In this document: positions 23,003 to 35,459 of the stretch, piece after piece
Position numbering within the stretch: position 1 is the stretch's first letter
Layout: every line of letters starts with the position of its first letter
NCBI GenBank assembly: GCA_023105745.1
Contig: JALGQZ010000018.1
Coordinates: 18,485,773 to 18,549,772 of the forward strand
DNA from: Austropuccinia psidii
Lineage: Eukaryota; Basidiomycota; Pucciniomycetes; Pucciniales; Sphaerophragmiaceae
Length of the DNA: 64,000 nucleotides
Direction: 5' to 3'
Notes under the pieces: generated by a model
Database searches by the model: none
Told to the model about the DNA's origin: nothing
What the model saw: the letters and a program-made list of their open reading frames with translations, nothing else
Made by a program: the position numbers and the translations under genes

Positions 23003-25335
23003 AATACCCAATATCAACCCCAGACTCAAATTTATCATATGATGAAATGCTTCATAATCTTTTTTCAAATAGCATTAATACCACCCCTTCTACTATTTCT
23101 TTGGGGCCATTGTGTATTCCCAATTCAATTAATGAAGCACAAGAGTCATATGAGTTCTTCAGCTTCCTACATTCTACACAAACAACTCAAACACCTGACA
23201 TGATGCAGAATCATCAATCACCTATCCAGCCACTAAATAACATAAATACTGCTGCCTTTAAAATTGGTTAATATACTTTTTCTAACCTCATCTCAGAATA
23301 TGCACTTTTTGAAAAAATATCAGAAATCTCAAATACACCCAATATGATTTTTTGTACTCCACAAACAGAAAGAACAAGTCAATTCATATTTTTCACTCAC
23401 AATTTCTAATTTACATTAACACTCCTTTCATCCTTTTGTAAAAGTGTCTTCATCAAGAGCCATCTGCCTTATCAAGTTGATTTACCTCAAAAGAAGAAGA
23501 AAATTCAAAATAAATCCCAATCAAATATCATTTCATGCAACAATCTGTCACTATTAATAATACTCAACAGGTCAACTCTATGATTCCTTCCACAATTTCA
23601 CCTATTGTCCCAGCAGTTTTTAGCCCCCTAAATTATTATTGCAAGCATGCCCAAATGATTTTCCATCCCCTGATAATGTTGATCATCCACCCCTTTCAAT
23701 GGTTTCCCAATCTCATAAGTCTCATGTCCTTCCAATAATTACTGAGGACAAGCAATTTCATCAAGTGACTGTACCTAATGAGGAAAACCCACCTCATAAT
23801 CCCTTAGCACAAAATGACAGTAACCACTTTTACAAGAGCTCATTAAATTCACCTTCAAACAAGACACCTATGCGCTAAAGAAGATGTTCATCAGGTATCT
23901 CCAATTATTTCAGCAGAAAACATTAACATTATGCTTAACACCCAGAATATTCAGTCCACTGTGTCAACTCCACACAATGCACCTACTCCTTATGTCAGGT
24001 CACCCCCACATGATACCTTGATTGAACCAGCATGCCCCTCATATGATGATTTTCCTCCTCAATCAACTGAAACAAATTCATCCACTTCATTATATGCTCC
24101 AACCCCAGGTCTCAATAATACCAAGAAAGAAGTTTATTATCAGACTCAAACTCCTCCCATATTGGTAAAGGCTGAACAAGCTCCCATTGACCCTGTTTTT
24201 TCTTCCAACTCACAACCCACGTCTACCCCCAATGCTGAACTTTCCCTCTTTTCTAATGAATTTTGTTCCCAATTTTATAGTATGCTTCAAATGTTTAATT
24301 CAGGATGACGAACTCAAGGCAAATATGAAATGGCTTTTGAAGCAATCAATTCTTTGGTTAGATGGTGTCTTCAAGCTTTGGGTGGTGAAAAAGTTGCACA
24401 AGGCCATTTTGACTTCAACCAATGCTCATCTTTATATACCCAATGGATTGAGGAGGTAAGTGATCATAGTTAGTCATTAAGAAACAATGAAATTTATCCT
24501 ATTTGCGCTCAGGTTCACCATTTTTTAATTCCACCAATGCCAAGTTTTATGTCTCCTCTCACATTTTCAACATGAAAATATATGATGACATTACATCCCC
24601 ATTAATATATGTATCTCTTCCATTTTCTCTGGAGCCCCATATTCAAATGAAAAGCACCCTGATTCTGCTTTTCTAATCATCTCTTTGATATGGCCCAACC
24701 ACGCCAATCACCATTGTTGCTGCATCTATATCTGCACCATTGGATGAACTTTGTATTCTTAAACTCCCCATGACAGCTCAAACCACTTCTAGCAACGTAC
24801 ATGCTTATTTGAATATGTTGACATACTTTGAAGGATTAAAGCAACCCTCTATTCTACCAATGGAGTTTATGTCAACCATCCCATCACTTAGAACTATAGA
24901 AACTAAACAAAATTTGGGTTCTAATTATGATCAACAACTCAAGTCTTTTCAAGACTTATTTTAGATGTAATGATTTCATACATCATTTTCAAATATAAAG
25001 AAATTGAGTGAATATTGCAGTCAACACAACATTCTTTCATTTGTTTATTTCTTAGCATTACATATTAAGAGTTTATTCACTGCTCAAAGAGATCCTTGCA
25101 ATTTTTCTATCTCAAATGCCATGCTTATCTTATATGTTCTTTTAACATATGTCATAAGTTTTTTAAGCCATCACCTCTGGAGAAACCTGTCTGGAAAACC
25201 TTCTCCTTTCTTTTTCTAAAGGTATGAATCTCATCAATGATGTTCAGCTTGTTTGCTCCCCCTTCCAAAATCAACTGGAGCAATATATCACCAGTGATTT
25301 CTTAAATCAATGTGAAGCTCAAGCAACAGTGACAT
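23003..25335 (+). pseudogene. orfZ, uncharacterised element protein (copy A)
   Basis: This is the partner of 57557-60492. The start codon of copy B is replaced by ATC here. Shared blocks are SYEFFS then PLNNINTAAFKIG (23.1-23.27 kb), RFMQQSVTINNTQQVNSM near 23.53 kb, a Pro/Ser/Thr/Asn-rich middle, ELSLFSNEFCSQFYSMLQMF (about 24.24 kb), TYFEGLKQPSILPMEFMS (about 24.82 kb) and TAQRDPCNFSISNAMLI (25.08 kb). Frames change repeatedly. At the FSNEFCSQFY block this copy is open where copy B has a stop. The function is unknown. Confidence 0.6.
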
Positions 25336-25339
25336 CCCG

Positions 25340-26140
25340 TTTTCCTCATAGTCAAAGATCACCTTTGACTTAGTTGTAAATACTTCATATTTTTAATAGC
25401 TCTTTTGCAATTGCCATCTTTTTTAAATCTTTAATGTTCTGGCTCATCTCTGCCATTCTCTCCCACTTAAAACATATTATCTTAGTGAGTTCTGCTTAGA
25501 TACTGATACTACTTAATCTTTATTGAATTATAATAATATTAACACAGTAGGAAATTCCCCCTTGTAATTGAGATTTAAACCATATTACAGTTTTCAAACT
25601 CAAATATTAATCTTCATATATAAAACAAGTTTCATGTTTTTTGGAAGATGAATTAAATAATAATATTTTACTAGTGTGCACATATAGTAGAGAATATTAT
25701 GAATTTAACTGTGAAACTTGACCTTTTTATTATATCATACAAACATTCAAATTTAGGTTTAATTATCATTTAGGCACCACACTCTATCATTGGAAAAGAA
25801 TCTAGCTAATTCATTGTTACCAAGTATTGCCAATTCAACACAGGTTTGGTCATATGTTATCTGCCACACATTACAGCTATAGTCCTTCATTCTGGATAGC
25901 TAATCCACATAATCTTTTAACCATGAAATTTCTTATACACAATATATATTGGAAGTTAATTGATACTTTTTTCCCATAATTGTTTGTATGAACTATGTTG
26001 AGTTATGATATCTTTATTTTGATTATACGCAGATACAGGTTGTAAATATGATTAAGGATCACTTTCAATGTTTTTTTCATCTCTTTTTCAACATCCCCAA
26101 ATTTTTGAACTGAAATCTTTTGATTAATTATGTTGAAACC
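25340..26140. other. AT-rich stretch, nothing recognised
   Basis: After the copy A homology ends there are only short frames with no motif and no repeat match found in this window. Confidence 0.5.
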
Positions 26141-26146
26141 TTTTTG

Positions 26147-26881
26147 CTATATTGAATGATTTCTCATCAGCTTGAAAAGTCTATGAGAGGCTTTGTTGTT
26201 TAATGCACAATTGGAAATGAAGGCCACACAATTTGCATTTATTCCATATGTTTTCCCAAAATCAACCATGCAATCAGACTGATTAAAATGGAAACCATGT
26301 CCATCAGCTTTTGTTACATTTCCAGTTTCAGGATGAAAAATTAAATTGATCATGTTTTTCTACTTTATCCCATAAGTAATTATCATGATAAACTTCCTCA
26401 CTTGATAACCTTGGAGGTCCAGCACAAACATCTCAAAAAAACCCATTAATGTTATTATATAATGTTAAATTATTAAGATAAGATGGACATACCCACACTT
26501 TTTCCTTGATACACATCATAATCCCACCAAGCTGGGACCATTTTTATATTAATGAGGTCTAGCTTTTGCCATCTTATATAAATCATGAATTATTTCTGAA
26601 AATTTGTTTGCTGTTGAATTTTCAATATTCACTATGATTTGAAGAATTTCAACAATAGAAATTGATTTTTTCCCTTGCTGATCTGTTGCAATTAATTCTT
26701 TTATTTTCATGCCAATTTATAATGATTGTTTCTTTTCATTTTGCTGATATAGTTAAAAATGAACAGAGCTTTCAGGTATTGTTAGTTTCATAATATGTGG
26801 AACTCTTTCATACTTGGTATTTGCATTACATTGACCTTTTTTTCTTTCTGGTAATTTTTTGGATGTTGTTGAATTATGCAT
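26147..26881 (-). pseudogene. Decayed gene of an unrecognised family (HPETG family), copy 2
   Basis: It starts at the ATG 26881 with MHNSTTSKKLPERKKGQCNA, then reads through several frames: KELIATDQQGKKSISIVEIL, VPAWWDYDVYQGKSV, a likely intron (GTATGT donor near 26497 to an AG near 26432), CAGPPRLSSEEVYHDNYLWD, and FHPETGNVTKADGHGFHF with DFGKTYGIN. It ends RNHSI at TAA 26147-26149. At least two in-frame stops and a frameshift near 26337 break it. The HPETG...DF.K..GIN signature repeats at 5455-5680. No domain that I know matches, so the function is unknown. Confidence 0.55.
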
Positions 26882-26889
26882 GATGATAA

Positions 26890-29800
26890 AAGATGTTTCA
26901 ACATAAAAATTTAACTAAATATTGTGAGTTTGGTTAAAAAATGAAATTCTGATGAATTTTTTGATCTGCAAAATTTAGGCTGGAGGGATTTGATATAACC
27001 CTATTTTGAATACAGCCAAAAAAAAGCACTTAAACAACACCTGAGATTCATTTAATGTTTTCCCTGCTCTGCTTCCAATTTTTCTAAGCTCATTCAGCAG
27101 CTCTTGCTATTATTACAAAAACAATTGTGATATTTGATTGGAGGAGGATGCTACAAAAGATCTCAAATTTTGGCTAATAATCAGTAATAAATTTTATCAC
27201 AATAACAAATAACCATCAAACAATTCATCATCATTATCAGACATCTGCTTCAATTAACTTCCACTTCTCTTAGTATCTGAAATATTTACTGAGAAAAATT
27301 ATTTTTCCCACATGGAATTATTTAAAGTGAGGTTTGTACTCCACATTTTTATTCATTCCCAGAATTATCCTATGAATTATAGACCATTTTGAAGAAGACA
27401 GCCTCACAAATCTTCTCACTTCCAAAATAAATTCAAACCATTTTTTACTACCAAAATTTCCTGTAGATTGTTGTTGTGTGACTAAAATGGAAGGGAAGAT
27501 TTCCTTGCTTAATTCTTTGTGAAAAAGAAATCAGGTGGAACCAAACAATCTGTATTTGAATTTAATTTTGATCTTTATTATGAAAGAAAATTATCCAGTA
27601 CAGAAACATTAAAGGAAGACAAATACAAGTCAAATTAAGCTGTCATAAACAGCTATGAAAATCCTGATTTCAAGCTCAGACCAGTTCAGTTCATTTGGAA
27701 AAGTATTTCAAAACTACTGGGTACTTGTCTTTCTTCTTCTTCTAAGCTTAAACTATTGAAGTTGATGAATTTTACAAACTGGTTTATATTTTTAGTGTGT
27801 GGGCAAAATTTCATGAGGCTTTTGGTGAATACCAATAAGGACTTACACTTTTCTGTACATGATTTGACATAAATAAGGAATTGTTTAGAGCAGGTATTCC
27901 ATCCTTCAGGACCAATTTTGGTCAAAATAATCAAAAAAACACACATAACAGGTATAAAGCTGTCATTTCTACAATAGTAACAGTTCTTCATGTCATTAAT
28001 GACATCATCATCATTGAGATTGAAGCATTAGTGGTTCTTCCAATTGAAATATTCCATACTTTTGACTCTAATCATCTTATCATCTTCATTCAAGTAATTC
28101 CATTATTGTTATTTAAACAACTCTCCTGTAAAAAATGCTTGATTCAGTTTCTCAAAGAATCTGTCACTTGAATTTAAAATTCCATTATTTTCACTTAACC
28201 ACTTCCTTATTTTCTCTATGTTGGCCTCTGAACAATGCCACATTTCTAAAAAGAGGTCATATTTGAAATTGAATCCATTCCCTATTTTGCACCGAAACAG
28301 TTACATATTTGGCATTGCAACATTGCCAAATTGGGCATGCAAAAAGTTTCAAAAATCCCATATTTTGAATTGCTAAGCTGCTCCCTTTTTTATTGAAAAA
28401 ATAGTACATATTTTATTAGAATAACACTGTGACATTACTCAAAAAGCACCTTAATTTTCATCAACATAATTCCTGAATTCCACTTGAAGGCCCCTTTTTG
28501 GGTTCAAAATATCCTGCAAGCATAGGATCCTTCAATACTTCCTCCTTTTTTAAAAAACTTCCAAATCCACCAGGTAGAAACACTTAAATATTTTCTCAAA
28601 TCATTTTGGAATTTTCACACACTTTCCTTCTGGATAATAAAGGTCTTAGAAACAGATGTTTAAAATATTCATTATCTTTGGGAATGAAGCACACAAAAGT
28701 CCAATTTTCACATTGTTTTTTAGAATTTTTTGAATAAAATGGGATCCTTCCCTTTTTTTCACCAGATAATTACCTGTTTTTTCCACAATTTAGTAAAAAA
28801 CATAATATTTTGGTAGAATAATATAAGGGATTACCTTTTTTTCTAAAGCTTATATTGCCTTACCAGCACCTTATTTTGGATATTTTCTGGTCATTTGCAA
28901 TATTTATAAAACATTATTTTTCTTAATTTAAATACTTTGTTGACTGTAATTTGGTTCCTGGGTGAAATATTCCTATTATTTCAATTCACAACAGAACATA
29001 ATTTATTATGGAGTTTTCTCCATTTCAGGAGAAGGAATGTAAGCTTCTTCATTAATCTATCAAATTTGAAATGTCAATCAGCTTTAATTTCTCGAATTTT
29101 TATTCCAGAAGAATTGAAATAAAATTTTTATGAATGATTAAAATCTGGATAATTGTGGGAACATTGTGTGTTCCACCTTATTGTAGATTCAGAGGAGGTC
29201 AAATCTAGTAAATAGAATTTCATGATTTAGCTCTATATAGAAAAAGGAGAAATCAGTTTTATTAAATGAAAATTGCTTTGACAGGGTACATCCCTCAAAA
29301 CCAATTAAAATATCCTAATTATTCAATCAATAAAGGTAGATTTATTTGAATGAATGTCTTTTTATGAGATTTAAGTAGAAGTATTTAATTTGTGGCTCTA
29401 TGCATTTTCTGACCACATAAATGTTTTGAATATTATCTCATCCTTTTTTCAATATTTTGATTAAATGAGTTCACCTTCTATATTAAATTATTCCTTTCAA
29501 GATAATGAGTGATTGTGGGTGCTTATACTAATTTATGTATGTTTTTTTCTGAAATTTTCAAAAAAACAGAATTCAAACTCATTATTCTATATTAGCAAAT
29601 TCTTCTTGTTCATGTACATACTGATATCCTATTTATATTGGAGATTTGTCAATGAAAATTCAAATCTATTGTTTTGTCCTTCATGGAATATCAGAAGAAT
29701 GGTTAAGTGACAAGCAATATTCTCTCTCAAATATTACCTTGGTTATTTAAATTGTGAGGAAAAAAACCCAAAGACTCAAAGGATGAAAAATGAAAAATTA

Positions 29801-32690
29801 TGGACCTTTTCAGTACTTTTCAGATGGTCTGAATGTGTGATCCAACAGTAATATCTATATAAACAGCGGGGAAAAATCTGACCCTGCAACTGGTTGTATT
29901 TCTGCTGGCGGCATCAACTGATGCAGCAGAGCCCCTTTTTGTTGAAAATCATACAAAAAATGAAAATGTAAAATAAAAATAAATTGAAACCAAACTTGAT
30001 ATAAATTCAACATACAATAAAATTGAAGCAAAATAATTCCAATCGAATTGAAAAAAATAAAGTAAAATGCAAATTAAAATATAATTGGGTATAGTTAGGT
30101 TTTTTCTCACATCTTAGAATTAATCAAAATGACGTCAAGGTTATTTTTTTCTTTGAAAAGCTATAAAAAATAAAATTAGGAGGTAATGACTCCCTGACAT
30201 TGAATATTTTACATTAATTTCTTTATTTTTAATATCCAACATTAACTTGAATGTAGTTATTTCAAAATTAAATTGAGATTAATATAGCCTAATCCAATAT
30301 ATTCAAATAGTCATTGTAGGAATAATTATTTTGAAAAGTTTCCAAGTTGATTCTCTGTCTCTTATTTGTGAATATTAAATCTATTTTGTTCTCACTAATC
30401 ATGGCTTAGCCTTGCTGAAACTTAATATTATAAGTACTTGCAAATTCATGAAATTCTTTTATAAAAGAGTTCAATGCTTTGTGAAGTAAGGTGGATGATA
30501 TCACCACCATATATCAATTTAATTCAAGCCCGAATAAAGCTCTACAAGTATATGTAAGGCTCTTATAGCCAATCTGGTCACCATCAAGTTTGGGAAATTT
30601 CTCAAACCAATTTTATTTTATAATAAATGTTCAGATATAGCTATTATTGTCAACAATAGTATCAGAGATTCTCCCTTATGAATATATTATTCTAAAATAA
30701 TTCTTGCCCTCCATTGTTGTTTGATATCTCTGCATCATTTACATGTTTCAAAGATCTTGTTAAATTATTGAATATATGTACAAGAAGGAGTATAAAGTAG
30801 TTTTGTGGACTATAATGCATGTTCAAGAGGAATACAAAAATTATAAAGGTTTCAATTTTGATTGATATAAGGGAGTTTATGTGTTATTATTGGAATATAA
30901 ATATTGATTTAAACAACAGAAATAACTTATTTCTGATTCATTATTTATTTGAGGAAGATATTATCAATCTCAATTTATAATTACTTTCAGATTCATGGTT
31001 CCCCATATTTTATCATTTTGGACTTAGAGGATAGCTAATTAAAACATCGAAAGGTTTGGGAAATTTTCAATGAAAACACAGCTCAAAATATACTTAAAAT
31101 GAACTAGTTGGGATTTACATCATTGTAAAAAAATGAATGGTTATTCTGAGCTTAAAATATAGCTCCACATACCTTTTGAAGTGATTCTTCTTAAAGCTCA
31201 AACCTTGATATTCTGAGAAACAATTTATTATATTATTATTTGAACAATATTCATCATTCTTTCAATTAATTTCTTGAGCTTGGTGGCTAGCATATTTAAT
31301 TATTAATAACTCCATTTACTTTAAGGTATCCCTCTTTAAATGAATTCCCATTTTCTGACATGTCATATGTGTAGAAAGCTGTAAAGCATGCATCAGTGGA
31401 CCCTATATTGGTCATATTATGAGGTATTGAATTAGGAAAAAGCCTGTTTTGTCTTTACATGTCATTATAAATAGTATGGAAGACTATCCCACAGGATTGG
31501 ATTTTTACCTTGACATAGCAATACCTTCATGATTTTTGAAGATAGAGGCCTCAGAAGTGGCTTGTTTTTAGCCCTTCACGCGCTCTACACCATGATCACT
31601 CATTTTGAATAGATATAATTAGGTATGGCAAAGTCATACAGGTTTCAAATTTTATTGTTGGAATCTTGTTTTCTTGTTTAACTTGGATTAAGCTATTATC
31701 TTTAAAATACCTTTTGTGCTGGATTTTTTTTAATAATATTGAGGCTATCATTAAGAATCTTACATTGTTTTATTCCTGAATAGATCCACTTTGGGTAGTT
31801 TACACTAAAACTATAGAAGCTAGATGAGAGGTGGATATTTTGTTCACAGATATTTGGCTTATACTTTGCCATAGCTTCTGTAGTTTTTGTGCTTGCACCA
31901 TTGGCTAGCCCTGACTGCAATCTTTGATGGGGTTCTGCCTTGCTCTTGAGATTTTATATTAGAAGTGAAACTTAAGGCTTATGCTCAGTTATTTTTGCTG
32001 AGCTAGAATGACTTTTACATTCCCTATTATTTAGTTATAGGAGGTTTATACTAGGAAATAGGTGACTTTTCTTTTTCTTTTGAATGCCATTGTGAGATAT
32101 TTTGACCCATTTTGAAACTTCTCAAGTAAAAAACAAAAGCAACATTCTACTTACATCTTATATCAGATTTGAGTAACATGTAGCCTCATGAAGTGAAGTA
32201 GGGGGGCTTTGTTGTATCATTTCAAATGATTGATTTAAATTAGGGACTTATATGATCTCCTTCATTACAAAATAATCAAAATGAAACTTGTGATCATAGT
32301 ATTTTCATATCATCATTTTTCTAGCTTCCATGTTTTCAATTAGGTATGTTTTTCATCCTTTTGATGCAATTTTTAGTCAATTTATCTGGACCTTTTGTCA
32401 AAAATAAAAATCAAAAAAGATGTATATCATCACATCTGGCTTATATAATTTTGTTTAAAAAAGAGGTTTTGGTGGTGAATAAATAATGGGTATATGAAGA
32501 TTATACTGTGGATCTTTAATTAAATGATATTTAATTTGAATTTCTTTTACTCAATTTATTTGATTATACAATGGAAATTAATGATTGGAGTCATAAAAGT
32601 GATAAGATAGACATGTAACAATAGTTTTATTCAAAGGAAGTTCCCAATTCATAATGAAAAAAGCATAAAGGCTTAGGAATCATTAAGAGT
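26890..32690. other. AT-rich stretch without a supportable gene
   Basis: Only short frames occur. The minus frame 27686-27991 has normal composition but no start context, no splice partner and no motif. A slightly GC-richer patch near 29865-29930 holds the small palindrome gcatcaactgatgc. No terminal repeats or LTR pairs were found. Confidence 0.45.
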
Positions 32691-32699
32691 TTTTCTAAA

Positions 32700-35456
32700 A
32701 AATTAGACAGATGGCCACTCTACTTGTTTTCAGTAAAGCTTAATGGTTAGAAATGGGCTTTGGCTTGATAGTTCTACTCCAATTAGTTATTAATTCACTT
32801 CTGTACTTTTCAAGGAGCTTATCAAGACGAATGATCTGATTTTTGGTAATTTTATGAGACATTACTATATTTGCAATCCCTATGAGAGGATATATTTCTG
32901 AACTCATGTTGGATTTTCTATTAGAGGTGCTTATAGGATTCCACTTCCAGTGAGAAAAGAATATCAGAACAGAATGAGCCATTAAACTGCATTTGGTGTT
33001 CCTGCTGATTCCATTCCAATATTTTCAGGAAAGCGTGTTAGCCAGGATGGAACTATAATCATTTTGGTCATAATTTGTAGGAGCTTTATTTCATTGGGGG
33101 TTAGCTCTACATCTTTCCCAAAAGCTAATAATTTTGGGGTTTGAATATTTAGAACCACTTTGTGTATGAAGGCTTTCATAAACATCAGAAATCTTGGAGC
33201 CTTCTTCAGTTCCTCAACCTATTTTTGAAGATTGTTTCTCTGATGATTTTTGTGAATTATCTTGAATTTCCTGTAATGAAACCTCTTTTCCTTTACCCTT
33301 TGGGCTTTTTCCAAAAGATGATTTATGAGTCTCTGATCTAACCTGTTTTTTCTTCAATCTTTGTGATCTATGTAAGCTCATCTGCTTCTTTGAATTTTCA
33401 GAGCTTGATCCTTCCCCTGGGGTCGAAGAAGGGAGATACAAGGGTTTTTAGGTAGACCAAGTGGGTTTTTGTTCTCTAACAGAAGTTGGAGGTGATGATG
33501 GGACAGTTGACTGTTGAGCCCTGCAATTACTTACCTTGTCTAATGGTGTGGGTGGCTTCAGATTCATCAGTAGAGAGTGGTCTCTGGTATAGTCACAAGT
33601 TCCTTTTTTTCAATTGGCTTCCACTACTTTCTGATAGTTCATCCCTTTCTCTTCTTTTAAGGATTTTTTGACTACTTTCTTCAAAGCTGATTTTCTCACT
33701 GGTTCCTTCTTCATTCAATGTTTTTCTCCTCTTGTCAATTAATTTGGCTGCTTCAGGAATTTCAAGAGAAGTTATGCTAAAGTCTCTGAGCATCCCTAGT
33801 AAAACAGTGTGCATGACATCTATTGTCATCATTGGTGCATTGGTCCAATAGGGTAATGTCTGAAATATTGTGTACTTTGCATCATACAATTGGAGAAACT
33901 TGTTTTTGGCATCTTTTAATTTTTGACCCCATTCATGGTGTTAACTGAAATCCTTGGAAGGCCATGTGGCTTTATGAATGTTGGGTATCTCAGACTTGGG
34001 CAGGTTACAATGAGAACAAAAGATTCTTGCAGAATGAGAGGCAAATCCCTCAACCTTTCTCAGGGCTAATGTGTCTTCAAGTGATAGAAGAATTGCACCA
34101 TGAATCAATTTTCCATTAGGAAACCTGTATGTTCTTGCTAAAAACACCATTTTCTAGCCTATCAAACTCTTCAATCAAAGGCTTGAGGAGGTTATTGAGC
34201 TGATCACTGGCAGTTTCTTTTGGTGTTGGAGAAAACCCACACAAAAAAGAGATTGTGGGGTTTGTATCTGATTCTGGGAGGCAAATTAAAGCAGACAAGA
34301 AATATGACAGTCAAAGAGATACTTTTGGATCCCAATTTAGCACCAATCCAGTCCAGGTATAGCCTAAAAACCAAATTTCCCTCTTGTGATGAATAGATGT
34401 GTCTCTGAGAGTCTTTGAATTGCTTCCGGATCTTTCCATCTCATATATCTTCATATTGGGGAGCTGTTGGGCTTGGATACTTGAATCTAAAAGGTCTTCA
34501 AGTTTGGGGAAAAGAAGTTTTGATGCAATCTAATTTGTTAATTCTTGAAAATTAAATGTTTTGACTGGATGGCATTTACATTTATTAAGGTCCTTTTCAT
34601 ATAATATTTTGTTGCCAGTTTCACTCAGACCATTTGTTTGAAAAATGACTTCTTTGCAAGGGAGATTATAATAAAATTGTTCCTTTGATATTGAATTGGC
34701 TTCAGAATTTGATAATGTATTGTCCTTTTTAGTGAGAGAAAAACAATTCGAACAACAGACATATTCCTGAATATCAATGTTTTTACCAAGTTTATTGCTG
34801 ATACAGATTTGGGAATTTGTTTTATAAGATTGTTGGAAAGCTTAGTTTAATTTTTAGGTACTCTAGCTTCAGATTTTGGTGTGAGGAATGGTCACTCATG
34901 TTATTCTCAATACTATTATGTGCAGCTTGAATCATGACAATCAGGGAAGAAGGATGTTGAAAAAAAAACTGTGCAGGAATTCTGAAGATGAACATTGTGT
35001 TGTTGAATCAAAAGAGGGCAAGATGTTCCAGTTTCAAGTGGAATGCCTGTGGGAACATTCCTTGTAAATGATGATGGCTTGAGTGGGTATATCATGAATG
35101 GTCAGGCCATTGGTCAAATATGAGACTTCAATCAATTAATCAGAAAGTGGACCAGATTCTCATTCTCTGAGGCTGATTGATTAGCAGCCATGGGATTTGA
35201 AAGTAAAGGAGGAGTGCTATGAGACTGCTTTTTTAAGTGTTTTAAAGGTGGAAGTGGTATCCTAAAAAGTTGATATTCATCAGTATCTTGTTTTGGAGTT
35301 ATTGAATACACTTTCCTGAGAGCTTTGACCAAGATATTTGAGGTGGGTTTTTTGTGCTTTTTGAGAACTTCCCACACCTTGATAGGTACAAGTTCTTTTG
35401 ACACAAATGGAGCATGTGCAAATGATAATACTTCCAACCTTGATTGATGAACTCAT
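32700..35456 (-). pseudogene. Third Tnp2-type transposase relic (copy C)
   Basis: This is a more distant relative of the transposase at 53056-56437. From the ATG 35456 the N-terminus shows a Cys cluster (ICTCSICVKRTC). Later pieces in different frames are LDWIGAKLGSKSISL with FLVCFNLPP near 34.3 kb, LLKPLIEEFDRLENGVF near 34.15 kb, LALRKVEGFASHSARIFCSHC near 34.05 kb, MMTIDVMHTVLLGMLRDF near 33.82 kb, a basic Ser/Lys linker near 33.3 kb, KMIIVPSWLTRFPENIG near 33.05 kb, and the RTIKPKPISNH block at 32.75 kb. These appear in the same order as in copy B. The C-terminal part after that block is not recognisable. There are many stops and shifts. No SNF2 or orfX/orfY partners are visible beside it. 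Confidence 0.85.
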
Positions 35457-35459
35457 ATG

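Larger units (their letters stand above)
14410..25335. mobile_element. Copy A of the multigene Tnp2/SNF2 repeat (truncated)
   Basis: This region aligns in the same order and orientation with 46050-60465. In order it holds an SNF2 fragment (+), orfY (-), orfX (-), Tnp2 (-), a palindromic intergenic region and orfZ (+). Homology starts abruptly inside SNF2 exon 2 at the block ggtccaaagcagttca and stops inside the orfZ tail at the block gtgacatc. It is shorter than copy B mainly because of an internal deletion of about 2.2 kb in the transposase and many smaller deletions in orfZ. Element ends were not found. Confidence 0.8.
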
